From Flavobacterium caeni (GTDB lineage Bacteria > Bacteroidota > Bacteroidia > Flavobacteriales > Flavobacteriaceae): a stretch of DNA of 64,000 nt. The stretch spans positions 1-64,000 of the forward strand of contig NZ_FMVF01000012.1 in the NCBI RefSeq assembly GCF_900101895.1. The letters run 5' to 3'. Below are positions 36,847 through 45,401 of this stretch, piece by piece (positions within the stretch are counted from its first letter, which is position 1; each line of letters starts with the position of its first letter). The position numbers were made by a program, and so were the translations under genes. The notes beneath the pieces were generated by a model. That model saw nothing but the letters and a program-made list of their open reading frames with translations, ran no database searches and had not been told where the DNA came from.

Positions 36847-36906
36847 CAAAGATACCAATTCCCGTCAAATTTGACGTTGTGATTTTTGAAACTTTGAGTA
36901 TCTTTG
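36847..36906. promoter_or_regulatory. Divergent promoters of the lipoprotein gene and lysS
   Basis: Minus strand: TATCTTTG at 36847-36854, 20 bp before the lipoprotein ATG. Plus strand: TTG (36877-36879), 19 bp, TATCTTTG (36899-36906), 20 bp before the lysS ATG. Both -7 boxes match TAnnTTTG; only the plus one has a well-spaced TTG. Confidence 0.65.
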
Positions 36907-36926
36907 CGGCTTTCAAATTCAACACC

Positions 36927-38639
36927 ATGGCCTTATCCGAACAGGAGCTTCTCCGCAGAAAATCGCTAACCGAATTGCGCAATCTGGGCATCGAGCCGTA
37001 TCCGGCAAAAGAATTCACGACCAACGCCTATTCGACCGATATCCTCAAAAATTTTGAGCAATACGACGGCAAGGAAGTCGTGCTCGCGGGCCGTTTGATG
37101 TCGTTCCGCGACATGGGCAATGCTTCTTTCGCCGAACTCAAGGACGCCGAAGGACGTATCCAGATTTACGTGACGCGCGACGACATTTCGAAAGACGAAG
37201 CCAAGACCATGTACAAAGTGGTGTTCAAAAAACTGCTCGACATTGGCGATTTCGTGGGTGTTCGCGGCACCGTTTTCAAAACCAAAGTAGGCGAAACCTC
37301 GATCCACGTACACGAACTGACGGTGCTCTCCAAAGCACTCAAGCCACTGCCGGTGGTCAAGACCGACGCCGATGGAAACGTGCACGACGCTTTTGCCGAT
37401 GCCGAGCAACGCTACCGCCGTCGCTACGTCGATCTCACCGTCAACGACCACGTCAAGGATACGTTTATCAAGCGTACCAAGTTGTTCAACGCCATGCGCA
37501 GTTTTTTTAACGACAAAGGCTACCTCGAAGTCGAGACACCTGTTTTACAACCGATTCCGGGTGGCGCGGCCGCACGTCCGTTCGTCACGCACCACAATGC
37601 GCTCGATGTGCCGCTATATATGCGTATCGCCAACGAATTGTACCTCAAAAGATTGATTGTAGGCGGATTCGACGGCGTGTATGAATTCTCGAAAAATTTC
37701 CGCAACGAAGGTATGGACCGCACACACAACCCCGAGTTTACGGCCATGGAAATCTACGTGGCCTACAAGGACTACCATTGGATGATGAAATTCACCGAGC
37801 AACTGCTAGAACATTGTGCGACAGCGGTAAACGGCACGACCAAAGCCACCTTCGGCCAGCACGAAGTAGATTTCAAAGCCCCTTACGCACGTGTCACGAT
37901 GACCGATGCGATCAAACAATACACCGGCTTCGATATTTCGGGCAAGACCGAAGAAGAGCTTTTTGATGCGGCCAAAAGCATGGGCATCGAAGTGGACGCC
38001 ACCATGGGCAAAGGAAAATTGATCGACGAGATTTTCGGGGCCAAATGCGAGGGCAACTTCATCCAACCTACGTTCATCACCGATTATCCGAAGGAAATGT
38101 CGCCTTTGTGTAAATCGCACCGCGACAATCCAGAGCTTACCGAACGTTTTGAACTCATGGTGTGCGGCAAGGAAATCGCCAACGCCTATTCTGAACTCAA
38201 TGACCCCATCGATCAGCGCGAACGTTTCGAACACCAGCTCAAACTGGCCGAAAAAGGCGACGACGAGGCCACACAATTCATCGACGAAGATTTTTTGCGC
38301 GCGCTTGAATACGGCATGCCGCCTACGTCGGGGCTCGGTATCGGGATGGACCGTTTGATCATGTTTCTTACCAACAACGCATCTATCCAGGAAGTGTTGT
38401 TCTTCCCGCAGATGCGCCCCGAGAAAAAACAGACCAGCGTAGAGCTCACCGACGACGAAAAAGTCATCATCGGCATGCTCCAGTCGGACAACGACCAGCA
38501 AATGGACCTTGGCATGCTTAAGGTTTCGGCTGCACTGAGCGGCAAAAAATGGGACGCGGCGATGAAAAACCTGTCCAAACACGGACTCGTCAAAGTATCG
38601 GTAGACGGCGACATCAAAACCGTACATTACATCGGATAA
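36927..38639 (+). CDS. lysS: Lysyl-tRNA synthetase (class II)
   Basis: 570 residues from the ATG at 36927 (MALSEQELLRRKSLTELRNLGIEPYP). An in-frame start at 36753 would run through the divergent gene and its promoter. The N-terminal OB-fold anticodon-binding domain lies at about 55-160. The class II core has motif 2 in FRNEGMDRTHNPEFT and motif 3 in GLGIGMDRLIM. About 70 extra C-terminal residues (TDDEKVIIGMLQSDNDQQMDLG... KNLSKHGLVKVSVDGD) extend beyond the catalytic core; this tail is common in Bacteroidetes LysRS. It is followed by a bidirectional terminator. Confidence 0.97.
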   Translation: MALSEQELLRRKSLTELRNLGIEPYPAKEFTTNAYSTDILKNFEQYDGKEVVLAGRLMSFRDMGNASFAELKDAEGRIQIYVTRDDISKDEAKTMYKVVFKKLLDIGDFVGVRGTVFKTKVGETSIHVHELTVLSKALKPLPVVKTDADGNVHDAFADAEQRYRRRYVDLTVNDHVKDTFIKRTKLFNAMRSFFNDKGYLEVETPVLQPIPGGAAARPFVTHHNALDVPLYMRIANELYLKRLIVGGFDGVYEFSKNFRNEGMDRTHNPEFTAMEIYVAYKDYHWMMKFTEQLLEHCATAVNGTTKATFGQHEVDFKAPYARVTMTDAIKQYTGFDISGKTEEELFDAAKSMGIEVDATMGKGKLIDEIFGAKCEGNFIQPTFITDYPKEMSPLCKSHRDNPELTERFELMVCGKEIANAYSELNDPIDQRERFEHQLKLAEKGDDEATQFIDEDFLRALEYGMPPTSGLGIGMDRLIMFLTNNASIQEVLFFPQMRPEKKQTSVELTDDEKVIIGMLQSDNDQQMDLGMLKVSAALSGKKWDAAMKNLSKHGLVKVSVDGDIKTVHYIG

Positions 38640-38654
38640 ATACCAGAAACGATA

Positions 38655-38686
38655 AAAAAAGCGGAGCCCGACGGTTCCGCTTTTTT
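38655..38686. terminator. Bidirectional terminator after lysS
   Basis: GCGGAGCC pairs with GGTTCCGC (one G-U) around CGAC, flanked by A7 and T6 runs. It ends lysS on the plus strand and the metal-related operon on the minus strand. Confidence 0.9.
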
Positions 38687-38688
38687 GT

Positions 38689-39669
38689 TTACAAACTGTA
38701 GTTTAAATTTACGCTTAACCGGTAGTTGCTTTCGACCTTACCGCCGTTCAAATGCTGGTTGATCGGCAACATGGCATTGAGTCCCAGCGAAAAATCGTTG
38801 CGGCCTACTTCTAAACCTACTTTTCCGAACACAATGTCACTCGAGGAATCCGGAACGATTTGGTCGTACTGAAAATTCGACGCAAAAACCTCGCCCGCAA
38901 TCCCCAATTGCGGCACCCATTTGACCTTTTGCTCGATCAAATAAAACAGCGTCGCACCGTAGTTGAATTGGTTGCCAAAGCGGTACAGCTTTTCGTTTTG
39001 GGTTTTGATGGTATAGGTGGCCATCGTATTGAGTCCGAGACGCCCCTTTTTGAGCACATACTCGGTCGCGAGCAAATAATCCCAACTTCCCGTCCCGACT
39101 TGGAATCCGGGATTGACGCTACCCACATTGTTGGCCATATTGTACTTGCCCGTAGGCATCTTGAGTCCGCCGCCCGCTTGCAATTTGTGTGTAAGAACGG
39201 TGCTGTCGCGCATGGTTTCATAGGCCGTAAACATGGCCAGGACGGTGATGTCGCCCAAGCCTTCGATGCGTTGGTCGCCCGTGGCACGCTCGCGTACGTG
39301 AAAATGATAGGGCACCAAGGCCGACACCTGCAAGCGCCTGACGATCGGGATGCGTGCCCAAGCCTGCACGGTGTTGAAGTTTTCGTCTACCCAAGGCGAA
39401 TTGTTGAAAATACCGTCTTTGCTCGAATAACGCTGGTAAAAATAGCGCAGCCCGACAAATTCGTTGTTGAACATCGAACTGAACCCCATGCTACCGCCGT
39501 TGGACGAACAACCGCACGCGTCGCAATCGTCGAGCAGGGCATGGTATTTCGAGAGGTATCGCGCAGGTTCGTGACCTGAATAAGGAAATGGCCTAAGCGA
39601 GTCCTTAACGGTAATCGCTACGGCGGCTTGGGCGCAAAGCGCCATCAAAATCAATAGGTGTTTTTTCAT
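38689..39669 (-). CDS. Outer-membrane beta-barrel protein of the MbnH/MbnP-like cluster
   Basis: 326 residues; signal peptide about 1-18 (CAQAAVAI). After it comes a Cys-rich stretch, DDCDACGCSSNGGSMGF (near residues 47-63), then NNEFVGLRYFYQRYSS and a barrel-like C-terminal part ending YRLSVNLNYSL. The cysteines could hold a metal at the periplasmic or surface mouth. Its ATG is 3 bp after the stop codon of the di-haem peroxidase gene, so the two are translationally coupled. Likely an outer-membrane transporter or channel for the metal handled by this cluster; the substrate is inferred from the neighbours only. Confidence 0.75.
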   Translation of the reverse strand: MKKHLLILMALCAQAAVAITVKDSLRPFPYSGHEPARYLSKYHALLDDCDACGCSSNGGSMGFSSMFNNEFVGLRYFYQRYSSKDGIFNNSPWVDENFNTVQAWARIPIVRRLQVSALVPYHFHVRERATGDQRIEGLGDITVLAMFTAYETMRDSTVLTHKLQAGGGLKMPTGKYNMANNVGSVNPGFQVGTGSWDYLLATEYVLKKGRLGLNTMATYTIKTQNEKLYRFGNQFNYGATLFYLIEQKVKWVPQLGIAGEVFASNFQYDQIVPDSSSDIVFGKVGLEVGRNDFSLGLNAMLPINQHLNGGKVESNYRLSVNLNYSL

Positions 39670-39671
39670 GT

Positions 39672-40718
39672 CTAAAATTCCGCAAAACGCGGATCATTGA
39701 GGTATTGCTGGTCGGTTAGTGTTTTTAAGAAAGCAATCAATTGCGTCTTTTCGGTGGCCGAAAGCACAATTCCTGGTTGTGCGTTTTGTTGTAACAGCGG
39801 ATCGAGCGTGGCCGATGGTTGTACGCCGTTAGTATAATGGCTCAACACCGCCTCGAGTGTCCCGAAACGGCCATCGTGCATGTACGGCGCGGTTTTCTCG
39901 ACATTGCGCAGGCTGGGCACCTTGAATTTGTACCGGTCGGATTCGAGTTCGGTGACGCGGTAGCGCCCAACGTCATTTACGAGCGGATTGACGGCCAGTC
40001 CGTTGTTGCGGAACGAATCGTCGGTGAACAAGTCGCTCGAATGACAGGACGCACATTTTTGGTTGAACACGGCATAGCCTTGTAATTCGTCGGCCGAAAG
40101 TGTGCCACCGGCTTCATTGAGACGGTATTTGTCGAAACGCGAATTGGACGAGGTGATCATGAGCATGAACTGCGACATCGCCTTGAGCATGTGCTCGGAA
40201 TCGATGGGTTTGCCCGGAAAGGCCTGCCCAAACAATTGGACATAAGTGGCGTCTGACCGCAGCAATTGCAAAATCGCAGCCATGTTCGCATTCATCTCGA
40301 CCGGATTCATAAGCGGGATGATGGGTTGCAGGTCCATATGGTCGGCCGCGCCATCGTACATGAATTGGGTCTGGAACGCGAGGTTCTGGATAGATGGCGT
40401 GTTGCGGGTGCCCAACTGCCCATCTACGCCCTGGCTCAGCGTGTGTCCGTGGTGCGTAAACGCCGACGATTGCTCGTGGCAAAAACCGCAGGAAACTGTG
40501 CCGTCGGACGACAACCTGCCGTCGTAAAACAACTTCTTGCCCAGTTCAAAACCTTTTTGCGTGGGCCGATTCGACGCTATGTCGTACACCAATGGTGGAA
40601 AATTCGATGGTGTTTCGAACGCGAGCGGCACGTCGATATACTGGTCTTGGTTTGCGGAATCGGAGCTTGAACAGCCCGCAAACGCCAACGCAATAGCTAA
40701 AATGAGTGTATTTTTCAT
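39672..40718 (-). CDS. Di-haem cytochrome c peroxidase/MauG family lipoprotein, MbnH-like
   Basis: 348 residues; lipobox Cys16 (FAGCSSSDS). Two c-type haem sites are visible, CGFCH at residues 77-81 and CASCH at 222-226, with the typical segment TRNTPSIQNLAFQTQFMYDGA between them and YMHDGRFGTLEAVLSHYTNG after the second. Such proteins reduce peroxide (CcpA) or oxidise protein side chains (MauG, MbnH). Because an MbnP-like gene lies directly upstream, an MbnH-type role in oxidising a tryptophan of MbnP is likely. The outer-membrane protein gene follows after 2 bp. Confidence 0.85.
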   Translation of the reverse strand: MKNTLILAIALAFAGCSSSDSANQDQYIDVPLAFETPSNFPPLVYDIASNRPTQKGFELGKKLFYDGRLSSDGTVSCGFCHEQSSAFTHHGHTLSQGVDGQLGTRNTPSIQNLAFQTQFMYDGAADHMDLQPIIPLMNPVEMNANMAAILQLLRSDATYVQLFGQAFPGKPIDSEHMLKAMSQFMLMITSSNSRFDKYRLNEAGGTLSADELQGYAVFNQKCASCHSSDLFTDDSFRNNGLAVNPLVNDVGRYRVTELESDRYKFKVPSLRNVEKTAPYMHDGRFGTLEAVLSHYTNGVQPSATLDPLLQQNAQPGIVLSATEKTQLIAFLKTLTDQQYLNDPRFAEF

Positions 40719-40750
40719 AGGAAACGTCTTAGGCGCACAAGCCCTGTAAT

Positions 40751-40822
40751 CTAGCCCCGATGGCAGCGGAAATCCTGTGGTTGCGGGGTTCGCAACCGCA
40801 GATTGCAGCGTACAGCGGGACC
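40751..40822 (+). repeat. Dispersed hairpin element, copy 3
   Basis: CTAGCCCCGATGGCAGCGG, AAATC, then a strong 11-bp stem CTGTGGTTGCG (40775-40785) / CGCAACCGCAG (40791-40801) with one G-U pair, then ATTGCAGCGTACAGCGGGACC. The flanks correspond to those of the copies at 24460 and 55641 while the stem sequence is different. It fills the 143-bp gap between the MbnP-like and MbnH-like genes. Confidence 0.75.
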
Positions 40823-40861
40823 AAATTTGTACTGGAAACGGGTGTTGTGCTCCTTAAAAAA

Positions 40862-41674
40862 TCAATCGTTGTGGACGTGGTCTACCGTAAACAGCCCGGG
40901 CACGTTGGCCGAGATTTGCGCGACGGCCTCGCCGCCCATGATCATCGCGCCCATCCCGCCCATGTTGTGGTCGGACAGCGCTATTTTGTTGGTGCCGTCG
41001 ATGATTTTCGACAAGTCGGTCACGATGTGGACCGAAGGGGTAATCTCGGTACGCACGAAAGCCTTGGTCGGCAAATCGAGCGTGACTTCGGTGTAGTTGT
41101 AGGCCGTACCCGTCTTGCCCGTGTGCACCATGTAGGCCGTATCGGACGAAACGGTGGCCGAAGTGAATTGGCCTTCGAACAGGATAAATTTATAGCCTGC
41201 GCTCCAGCTCCACATCATGTCCTGGGCATCGGCATGGGCCAGGAAATCGCCTTGCCCGTCGGCACCTGCTTCCCATTGGGCTTGGTCTACGCCGATTCCG
41301 AACTTGATTTTGGTGTAATTCCCCGCGGGAATGCTGGTCAAATCGATAAAGGTGCTGGCGGGGTTGGCTTCGTTAACAATGAAATAGCTTTCCGATTTGG
41401 GATACGTGAACGTGCCGCCGTTTTCGTCAAAAAGCACGATGTTGCTGACGATGTACTTGATCTGGTTGACTTTGAGCGTCTCGCCCTGTGAATTGACGGT
41501 ATTGGGCGCGCCAAGGATCAGGTCGTTGCCTGCATAGGCATTGTCGAATTTAACCTGTAAATCACCGGTTCCTGTTGGGTTGTTGAACATTTGTGCGGCA
41601 TCGTCGTCGTTACAAGACGCCAATAAAAAAGTGGTTGCCAATACGGCAAAAAAGGTTTTGAATGTAGTTTTCAT
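40862..41674 (-). CDS. MbnP family copper-binding-like lipoprotein
   Basis: 270 residues; lipobox Cys21 (FLLASCNDDDAA). Beta-rich body TGDLQVKFDNAYAGNDLILG, then LKVNQIKYIVSNIVL, then the family hallmark DAQDMMWSWSAGYKFILFEGQF. The C-terminus carries Met- and His-rich segments (SDHNMGGMGAMIMGG and VDHVHND) that could bind copper. MbnP proteins were first found in methanobactin operons, where the partner MbnH modifies a Trp. The pair also occurs without methanobactin genes, as here. The Met/His-rich end is visible; the metal is inferred. Confidence 0.82.
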   Translation of the reverse strand: MKTTFKTFFAVLATTFLLASCNDDDAAQMFNNPTGTGDLQVKFDNAYAGNDLILGAPNTVNSQGETLKVNQIKYIVSNIVLFDENGGTFTYPKSESYFIVNEANPASTFIDLTSIPAGNYTKIKFGIGVDQAQWEAGADGQGDFLAHADAQDMMWSWSAGYKFILFEGQFTSATVSSDTAYMVHTGKTGTAYNYTEVTLDLPTKAFVRTEITPSVHIVTDLSKIIDGTNKIALSDHNMGGMGAMIMGGEAVAQISANVPGLFTVDHVHND

Positions 41675-41742
41675 GGTTTTTTCTTAAATGTGGACATACA
41701 TCGCCACGCGACACGCGTCGGGGCGAAAAAAAATGCGTGGAT

Positions 41743-42114
41743 TTAAGAAAGTGCCGTGGGCGGGTGGAAAAAAGCCCCGATGGGCGCGTCTGAAAACAAA
41801 CGGTTGCGGTATGGGCTTTCGGAAGAAGACTGGATGGAAATTGTTTGTAAATTTGCCGATTCGTTTAAACCGACAAAGTAAAGATCGGTGGTTTCGGGCG
41901 CGTGTTTTTTGTTTGACGAAAGCGGCTTCTCGGATTCGGCTTCCTTGGCCATTTGTTTCATGAGGTAACATTTACCGTTACAACCCATTTCTACTTTGTC
42001 TTGGTTTTCGCACAATTCATTGGCAATGTATTGGTAATTGGCTGCATACTCGACCACCGGGAAAAGCGGTTTGAGCAGCACAGACAAACACAACAACAGC
42101 AGCAAATGTTTCAC
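41743..42114 (-). CDS. Small exported Cys-motif protein of the metal cluster
   Basis: 123 residues. A hydrophobic N-terminus (MKHLLLLLCLSVLLKPLFPVVEYA) is a signal peptide or membrane anchor. A short conserved-looking motif follows: ELCENQDKVEMGCNGKCYLMKQM, with Cys at about residues 35, 45 and 49, suitable for binding a thiophilic metal. The rest is low-complexity, Ser- and charge-rich. It is the first gene of the cluster and has a TAATTTTG box 5 bp upstream (42119-42126), so its mRNA leader would be very short. I have no assigned function for it. Confidence 0.65.
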   Translation of the reverse strand: MKHLLLLLCLSVLLKPLFPVVEYAANYQYIANELCENQDKVEMGCNGKCYLMKQMAKEAESEKPLSSNKKHAPETTDLYFVGLNESANLQTISIQSSSESPYRNRLFSDAPIGAFFHPPTALS

Positions 42115-42233
42115 GGGGCAAAATTAGGCATTAAAAAAATAAGTTTGAAACACAAATTAGTATTAAAATTTTTTTAGCTTTAAACTTTCAAAAATCAAAA
42201 AAGTCTTACGGGCCAATCTTAAAAAATAAAAAC

Positions 42234-42683
42234 ATGAAAAAATTAGTTTTGGGCGCTTTGTTGATGGTAGGCATGACCGCCGTGGCGCAGGAAGGAAAAC
42301 CATTGGTACGCCAACAGCCGCTTACGGCAGAGCAACGCGAAAATCGCGAGCAGTTCCAACATAAGAAAATGACCGCCGAACTGAACCTCGACGACAAACA
42401 ACAAAAAGCCTTGGCAGAAATCTTGAACGAGCGCACCGAGAAAGGCAAAGCATTGCGAGAGGAACACAAAGCCAACAAAGAGAATGGCGTTAAATTGACG
42501 CCTGAACAACGCAAAGAGCGTCGCGCCGAAATGGAAGCTTTCCGCGACGCGCAAGACGATAAAATCAAGAAAATCCTTAGAAATGACCAGCTTGCGCAAT
42601 GGGAAAAAATGAAGGCAGCCGAAAAAGCCAAAAGACAGGAAAAAATGCAGCGCAAAGCCGAATCGATACAAAAATCGGAATAA
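42234..42683 (+). CDS. Small periplasmic helical protein, Spy/CpxP-like (LTxxQ motifs)
   Basis: 149 residues; signal peptide about 1-18 (MVGMTAVAQ). The mature part is highly charged and helical, with two LTxEQR motifs (LTAEQRENREQF and LTPEQRKERRAEME) and LNLDDKQQKALAEILNER between them. This matches the Spy/CpxP LTxxQ family of periplasmic chaperones and metal-stress sensors by pattern only. It is transcribed divergently from the metal cluster, 119 bp away, which supports an envelope or metal stress role. Confidence 0.7.
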   Translation: MKKLVLGALLMVGMTAVAQEGKPLVRQQPLTAEQRENREQFQHKKMTAELNLDDKQQKALAEILNERTEKGKALREEHKANKENGVKLTPEQRKERRAEMEAFRDAQDDKIKKILRNDQLAQWEKMKAAEKAKRQEKMQRKAESIQKSE

Positions 42684-42696
42684 CACCGCTTTTTTG

Positions 42697-42728
42697 TTTT
42701 GCAGATTGACAAAAATAATTTAGATTTG
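42697..42728 (+). promoter_or_regulatory. Promoter of the gene at 42756
   Basis: TTTTG (42697-42701), 19 bp, TAGATTTG (42721-42728): full match to the flavobacterial consensus, predicted start about 42734. It lies right after the Spy-like gene, so the two genes need not share a transcript. Confidence 0.72.
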
Positions 42729-42755
42729 GTTGCTAATTTTTTAAAAAAACATACC

Positions 42756-43079
42756 ATGAAAAAGTTAATTGCTGTAGTAACCTTGGTGCTTGCTTTCTCG
42801 GTTTCGGCCCAAGCGCAGGATAAAAAATCAAACTTTAACGATGCCGCGCAAAAGGATGTGGCCGCGTTGATTGAAAAAGTGACAATCGACCAAACCCTCA
42901 AGCAAGACATGTATACCTTGATGGTGTCGAAACACGAAATGCTTGCCGCTGCGAAATCTCCGGCCGATAAGCAAAAGGTTTCGGATATGATTGAGCACAA
43001 GATTTTGTCTGGCGTATCAAAAGAACAAAGAAAAGTATTGACCGACAACCCGGCGTTGCTCAAGCAATTGTCTCATTGA
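42756..43079 (+). CDS. Small periplasmic protein of unknown function
   Basis: 107 residues from the ATG at 42756; the preceding in-frame ATG at 42699 lies within the promoter. Signal peptide about 1-20 (LAFSVSAQAQ). The mature protein is helical and charged: KKSNFNDAAQKDVAALIEKVTIDQTLKQDMYTLMVSKHEMLAAAKSPADKQKVSDMIEHKIL. No cysteine and no catalytic motif. Helix content and location next to the Spy-like gene suggest a related periplasmic role, but this is not demonstrable. Confidence 0.7.
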   Translation: MKKLIAVVTLVLAFSVSAQAQDKKSNFNDAAQKDVAALIEKVTIDQTLKQDMYTLMVSKHEMLAAAKSPADKQKVSDMIEHKILSGVSKEQRKVLTDNPALLKQLSH

Positions 43080-43098
43080 TCGGAATATCAAAAAAAGT

Positions 43099-43127
43099 AA
43101 AGCCCGCGTTTGCGGGCTTTTTTTTAT
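43099..43127. terminator. Bidirectional terminator before hemL
   Basis: AAAGCCCGC pairs with GCGGGCTTT around GTTT, followed by T8. It separates the plus-strand gene ending at 43079 from hemL, whose stop codon lies within the T-run. Confidence 0.9.
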
Positions 43128-44410
43128 AGTGTTTTGGCCACTTTGTCGATGGCCTTTATTGTAAAGTCTAGGTCGTCGTAGGTAAGCGCATCGGTGATGA
43201 ACCAGGTTTCATAGGCCGATGGCGCGATGTATACGCCCTGTTGCAGCAACCCGTGAAAGAACTGACGAAAACGGTCGTTATCGCCTTTGGCGGCGCTTTT
43301 AAAATCGACCACGGGCTCGGCATCGAAATGCACCGAGATCATCGAACCCACGCGGTTGATTGTAAACGGAAAATCATATGCCGAAAGCACTTCGCGAATA
43401 CCGCGCTCCAGATAAGCCGTTTTTTCCTCGAGGCGTTGGTAAATAGAAGGGTCGTTGTCGAGCGCTTCGAGCATCGCCAATCCGGCCGCCATGGCCAGCG
43501 GATTACCCGACAGCGTGCCCGCCTGGTAGACCGGCCCTACCGGCGCCAGATAATTCATGATTTCGTTGCGTGCGGCAAACGCGCCCACGGGCAATCCGCC
43601 ACCGATTACTTTTCCGAACGCGACAATATCGGCACGAACACCAAACAATTCCTGCGCGCCGCCCTTGGCCAACCTAAAACCAGTCATGACCTCGTCGAAA
43701 ATGAGCAGGATGCCGTTGTCGTTACACAGTTTGCGCAAGCCTTGGAGGAATCCTTTTTGCGGCGGCACACACCCCATATTGCCCGCCACCGGCTCGATGA
43801 TGATGGCGGCGATTTCGTTTTTGTTGTGGTCGATCAAATCGGACACCTGCGACAGATCGTTGTAGTGCGCCAGCAACGTATCCTTGGCCGTACCCTGCGT
43901 TACCCCTGGACTGTTGGGTGTACCGAAGGTCACGGCGCCGCTCCCTGCCTGGATCAAAAACGCATCGGAATGGCCGTGGTAGCACCCTGCAAATTTGACG
44001 ATCTTGTCGCGTCCGGTAAACCCGCGGGCCAATCGGATCGCGCTCATACAAGCCTCGGTACCCGAGTTCACGAATCTTATCTTGTCGATGTCGGGCACCA
44101 TAGAAACCGCCAGTTTGGCGATACGCGTCTCGAGTTCGGTGGGCATCCCGAAAGAAGTACCCGATTTGGCCCGCGCAATCACGGCTTCGACTACGGGTTC
44201 GAACGCATGTCCGAGTATCATCGGGCCCCATGAATTGATGTAGTCGATGAGTCTGTTGCCGTCTTCGTCGTACAGGTACGCTCCTTTGGCGCTTTTGGCG
44301 AACAACGGTGTTCCGCCCACCGCCTTGAACGCACGTACCGGAGAGTTGACGCCGCCCGGAATGACCTGCTCGGCTTCGGCAAAAAGCTGGCTGCTTCTTT
44401 GGTATAACAT
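43124..44410 (-). CDS. hemL: Glutamate-1-semialdehyde 2,1-aminomutase
   Basis: 428 residues. It converts glutamate-1-semialdehyde to 5-aminolevulinate for haem synthesis with PLP. Motifs: [60 protein letters not shown] and the PLP lysine in [15 protein letters not shown]. It starts 1 bp after the stop codon of the glucosaminidase gene, so it is the last gene of a three-gene operon with little functional logic beyond co-transcription. Confidence 0.97.
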   Translation of the reverse strand: MLYQRSSQLFAEAEQVIPGGVNSPVRAFKAVGGTPLFAKSAKGAYLYDEDGNRLIDYINSWGPMILGHAFEPVVEAVIARAKSGTSFGMPTELETRIAKLAVSMVPDIDKIRFVNSGTEACMSAIRLARGFTGRDKIVKFAGCYHGHSDAFLIQAGSGAVTFGTPNSPGVTQGTAKDTLLAHYNDLSQVSDLIDHNKNEIAAIIIEPVAGNMGCVPPQKGFLQGLRKLCNDNGILLIFDEVMTGFRLAKGGAQELFGVRADIVAFGKVIGGGLPVGAFAARNEIMNYLAPVGPVYQAGTLSGNPLAMAAGLAMLEALDNDPSIYQRLEEKTAYLERGIREVLSAYDFPFTINRVGSMISVHFDAEPVVDFKSAAKGDNDRFRQFFHGLLQQGVYIAPSAYETWFITDALTYDDLDFTIKAIDKVAKTL

Positions 44411-44411
44411 A

Positions 44412-45401
44412 TTATTTTACTTTGAGGCTTTGGCCGATTGAGATTGCGTTGTCGATGATGTTGTTCTTGCGGCGCAAATCATCGACCGAGATGTTGAACT
44501 TTTTAGAGATCGAATACAGGGTATCGCCCTGGATCACCTGATACAAATCGGAGTCGGCCACGGCATTGTCGCGTCCGGCTTCGAGAATCGACGGCTCTTT
44601 GCCTGTCGAAACGTATTCTGTCCCGAGCACTTCGGCGTCGTATTTGGCCAGCTGGTAGCGCTCGATGATGCCGATGAGTTTATCTGGGTATTTCGGATCG
44701 GTCGCATATCCCGCCGCCTTGAGCCCTTTGGCCCATGCCTTGTAGTCGTCTTTGTCTAGCAAAAACAATCCCGCATAGCGCGTACGCGTGGTCAGGAACT
44801 GCGAATGGTCGCGGTAGGATTCGCTCGGATGTTCGTATTGTCTAAAACACTCCTGTTCTTCGTCGTCGTCGTAACGTACGCTTGGGCCTGTCCATTCCTT
44901 ATGGCATTTGATCCCGAAGTGGTTGTTGGCCAAAACGCTGAGTGGCCCGGTGCCCGAACCCGACTCCAAAATACCTTGCCCGAGCGTGATACTGGCCGGA
45001 ATGCCGTACTGCGTCATGTTGTTTTGCGCGATGCCTTTGTAGGTGTCGATGTAGTCGTAAACCATGGCCGTGGTTACTTTGACACGCGTAGTAGCTTCAA
45101 GGATCTCCTCTTTGGAATACACGGTCGAGTTCCCCGAAGACTTCTCTTTGGCCGCCTCGTATTTCTCGCCTATTTTCTGCAAATCGCCATTTTGCCCGGT
45201 TCTTGATGCGACAGGCTTGTTGGGCGTGACCCTACGGTTCTCGGGGGCTGGCTTTTTATAAGGTTTCTTGGCGTTCGATCGGCTGGAAACCGATGTATTG
45301 GGCTTGCGGTTGACCGGCTTCTTGGTCCTTACAACCGGCTGGCTGGAGTTACACGCCACCACCAACAAGGCGGTCAGCAAAAGCATTAACTTTTTAATCA
45401 T
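44412..45401 (-). CDS. Glucosaminidase lipoprotein with C-terminal LysM
   Basis: 329 residues from the ATG at 45401; lipobox Cys17 (LLVVACNSS). A Lys/Pro/Arg-rich linker runs to about residue 65. The glucosaminidase (peptidoglycan hydrolase) domain is near 105-245, with the catalytic Glu in [16 protein letters not shown] and the segment NNHFGIKC. A LysM peptidoglycan-binding module fills the last ~45 residues ([19 protein letters not shown]). It should cleave cell wall N-acetylglucosaminyl bonds from the periplasmic side of the outer membrane. Its ATG overlaps the stop codon of the upstream gene (ATGA). Confidence 0.9.
   Translation of the reverse strand: MIKKLMLLLTALLVVACNSSQPVVRTKKPVNRKPNTSVSSRSNAKKPYKKPAPENRRVTPNKPVASRTGQNGDLQKIGEKYEAAKEKSSGNSTVYSKEEILEATTRVKVTTAMVYDYIDTYKGIAQNNMTQYGIPASITLGQGILESGSGTGPLSVLANNHFGIKCHKEWTGPSVRYDDDEEQECFRQYEHPSESYRDHSQFLTTRTRYAGLFLLDKDDYKAWAKGLKAAGYATDPKYPDKLIGIIERYQLAKYDAEVLGTEYVSTGKEPSILEAGRDNAVADSDLYQVIQGDTLYSISKKFNISVDDLRRKNNIIDNAISIGQSLKVK

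Noticed and set aside
36827..37024. A longer version of the lipoprotein gene starting at 37024
   Set aside because: It would overlap the lysS start and promoter by about 100 bp and would bury the lipobox in the middle of the protein.
42206..43063. A 285-codon minus-strand frame opposite the Spy-like and neighbouring small genes
   Set aside because: It spans two plus-strand genes with signal peptides and starts of their own, and its product is an improbable Cys/Ser/Phe-rich sequence.
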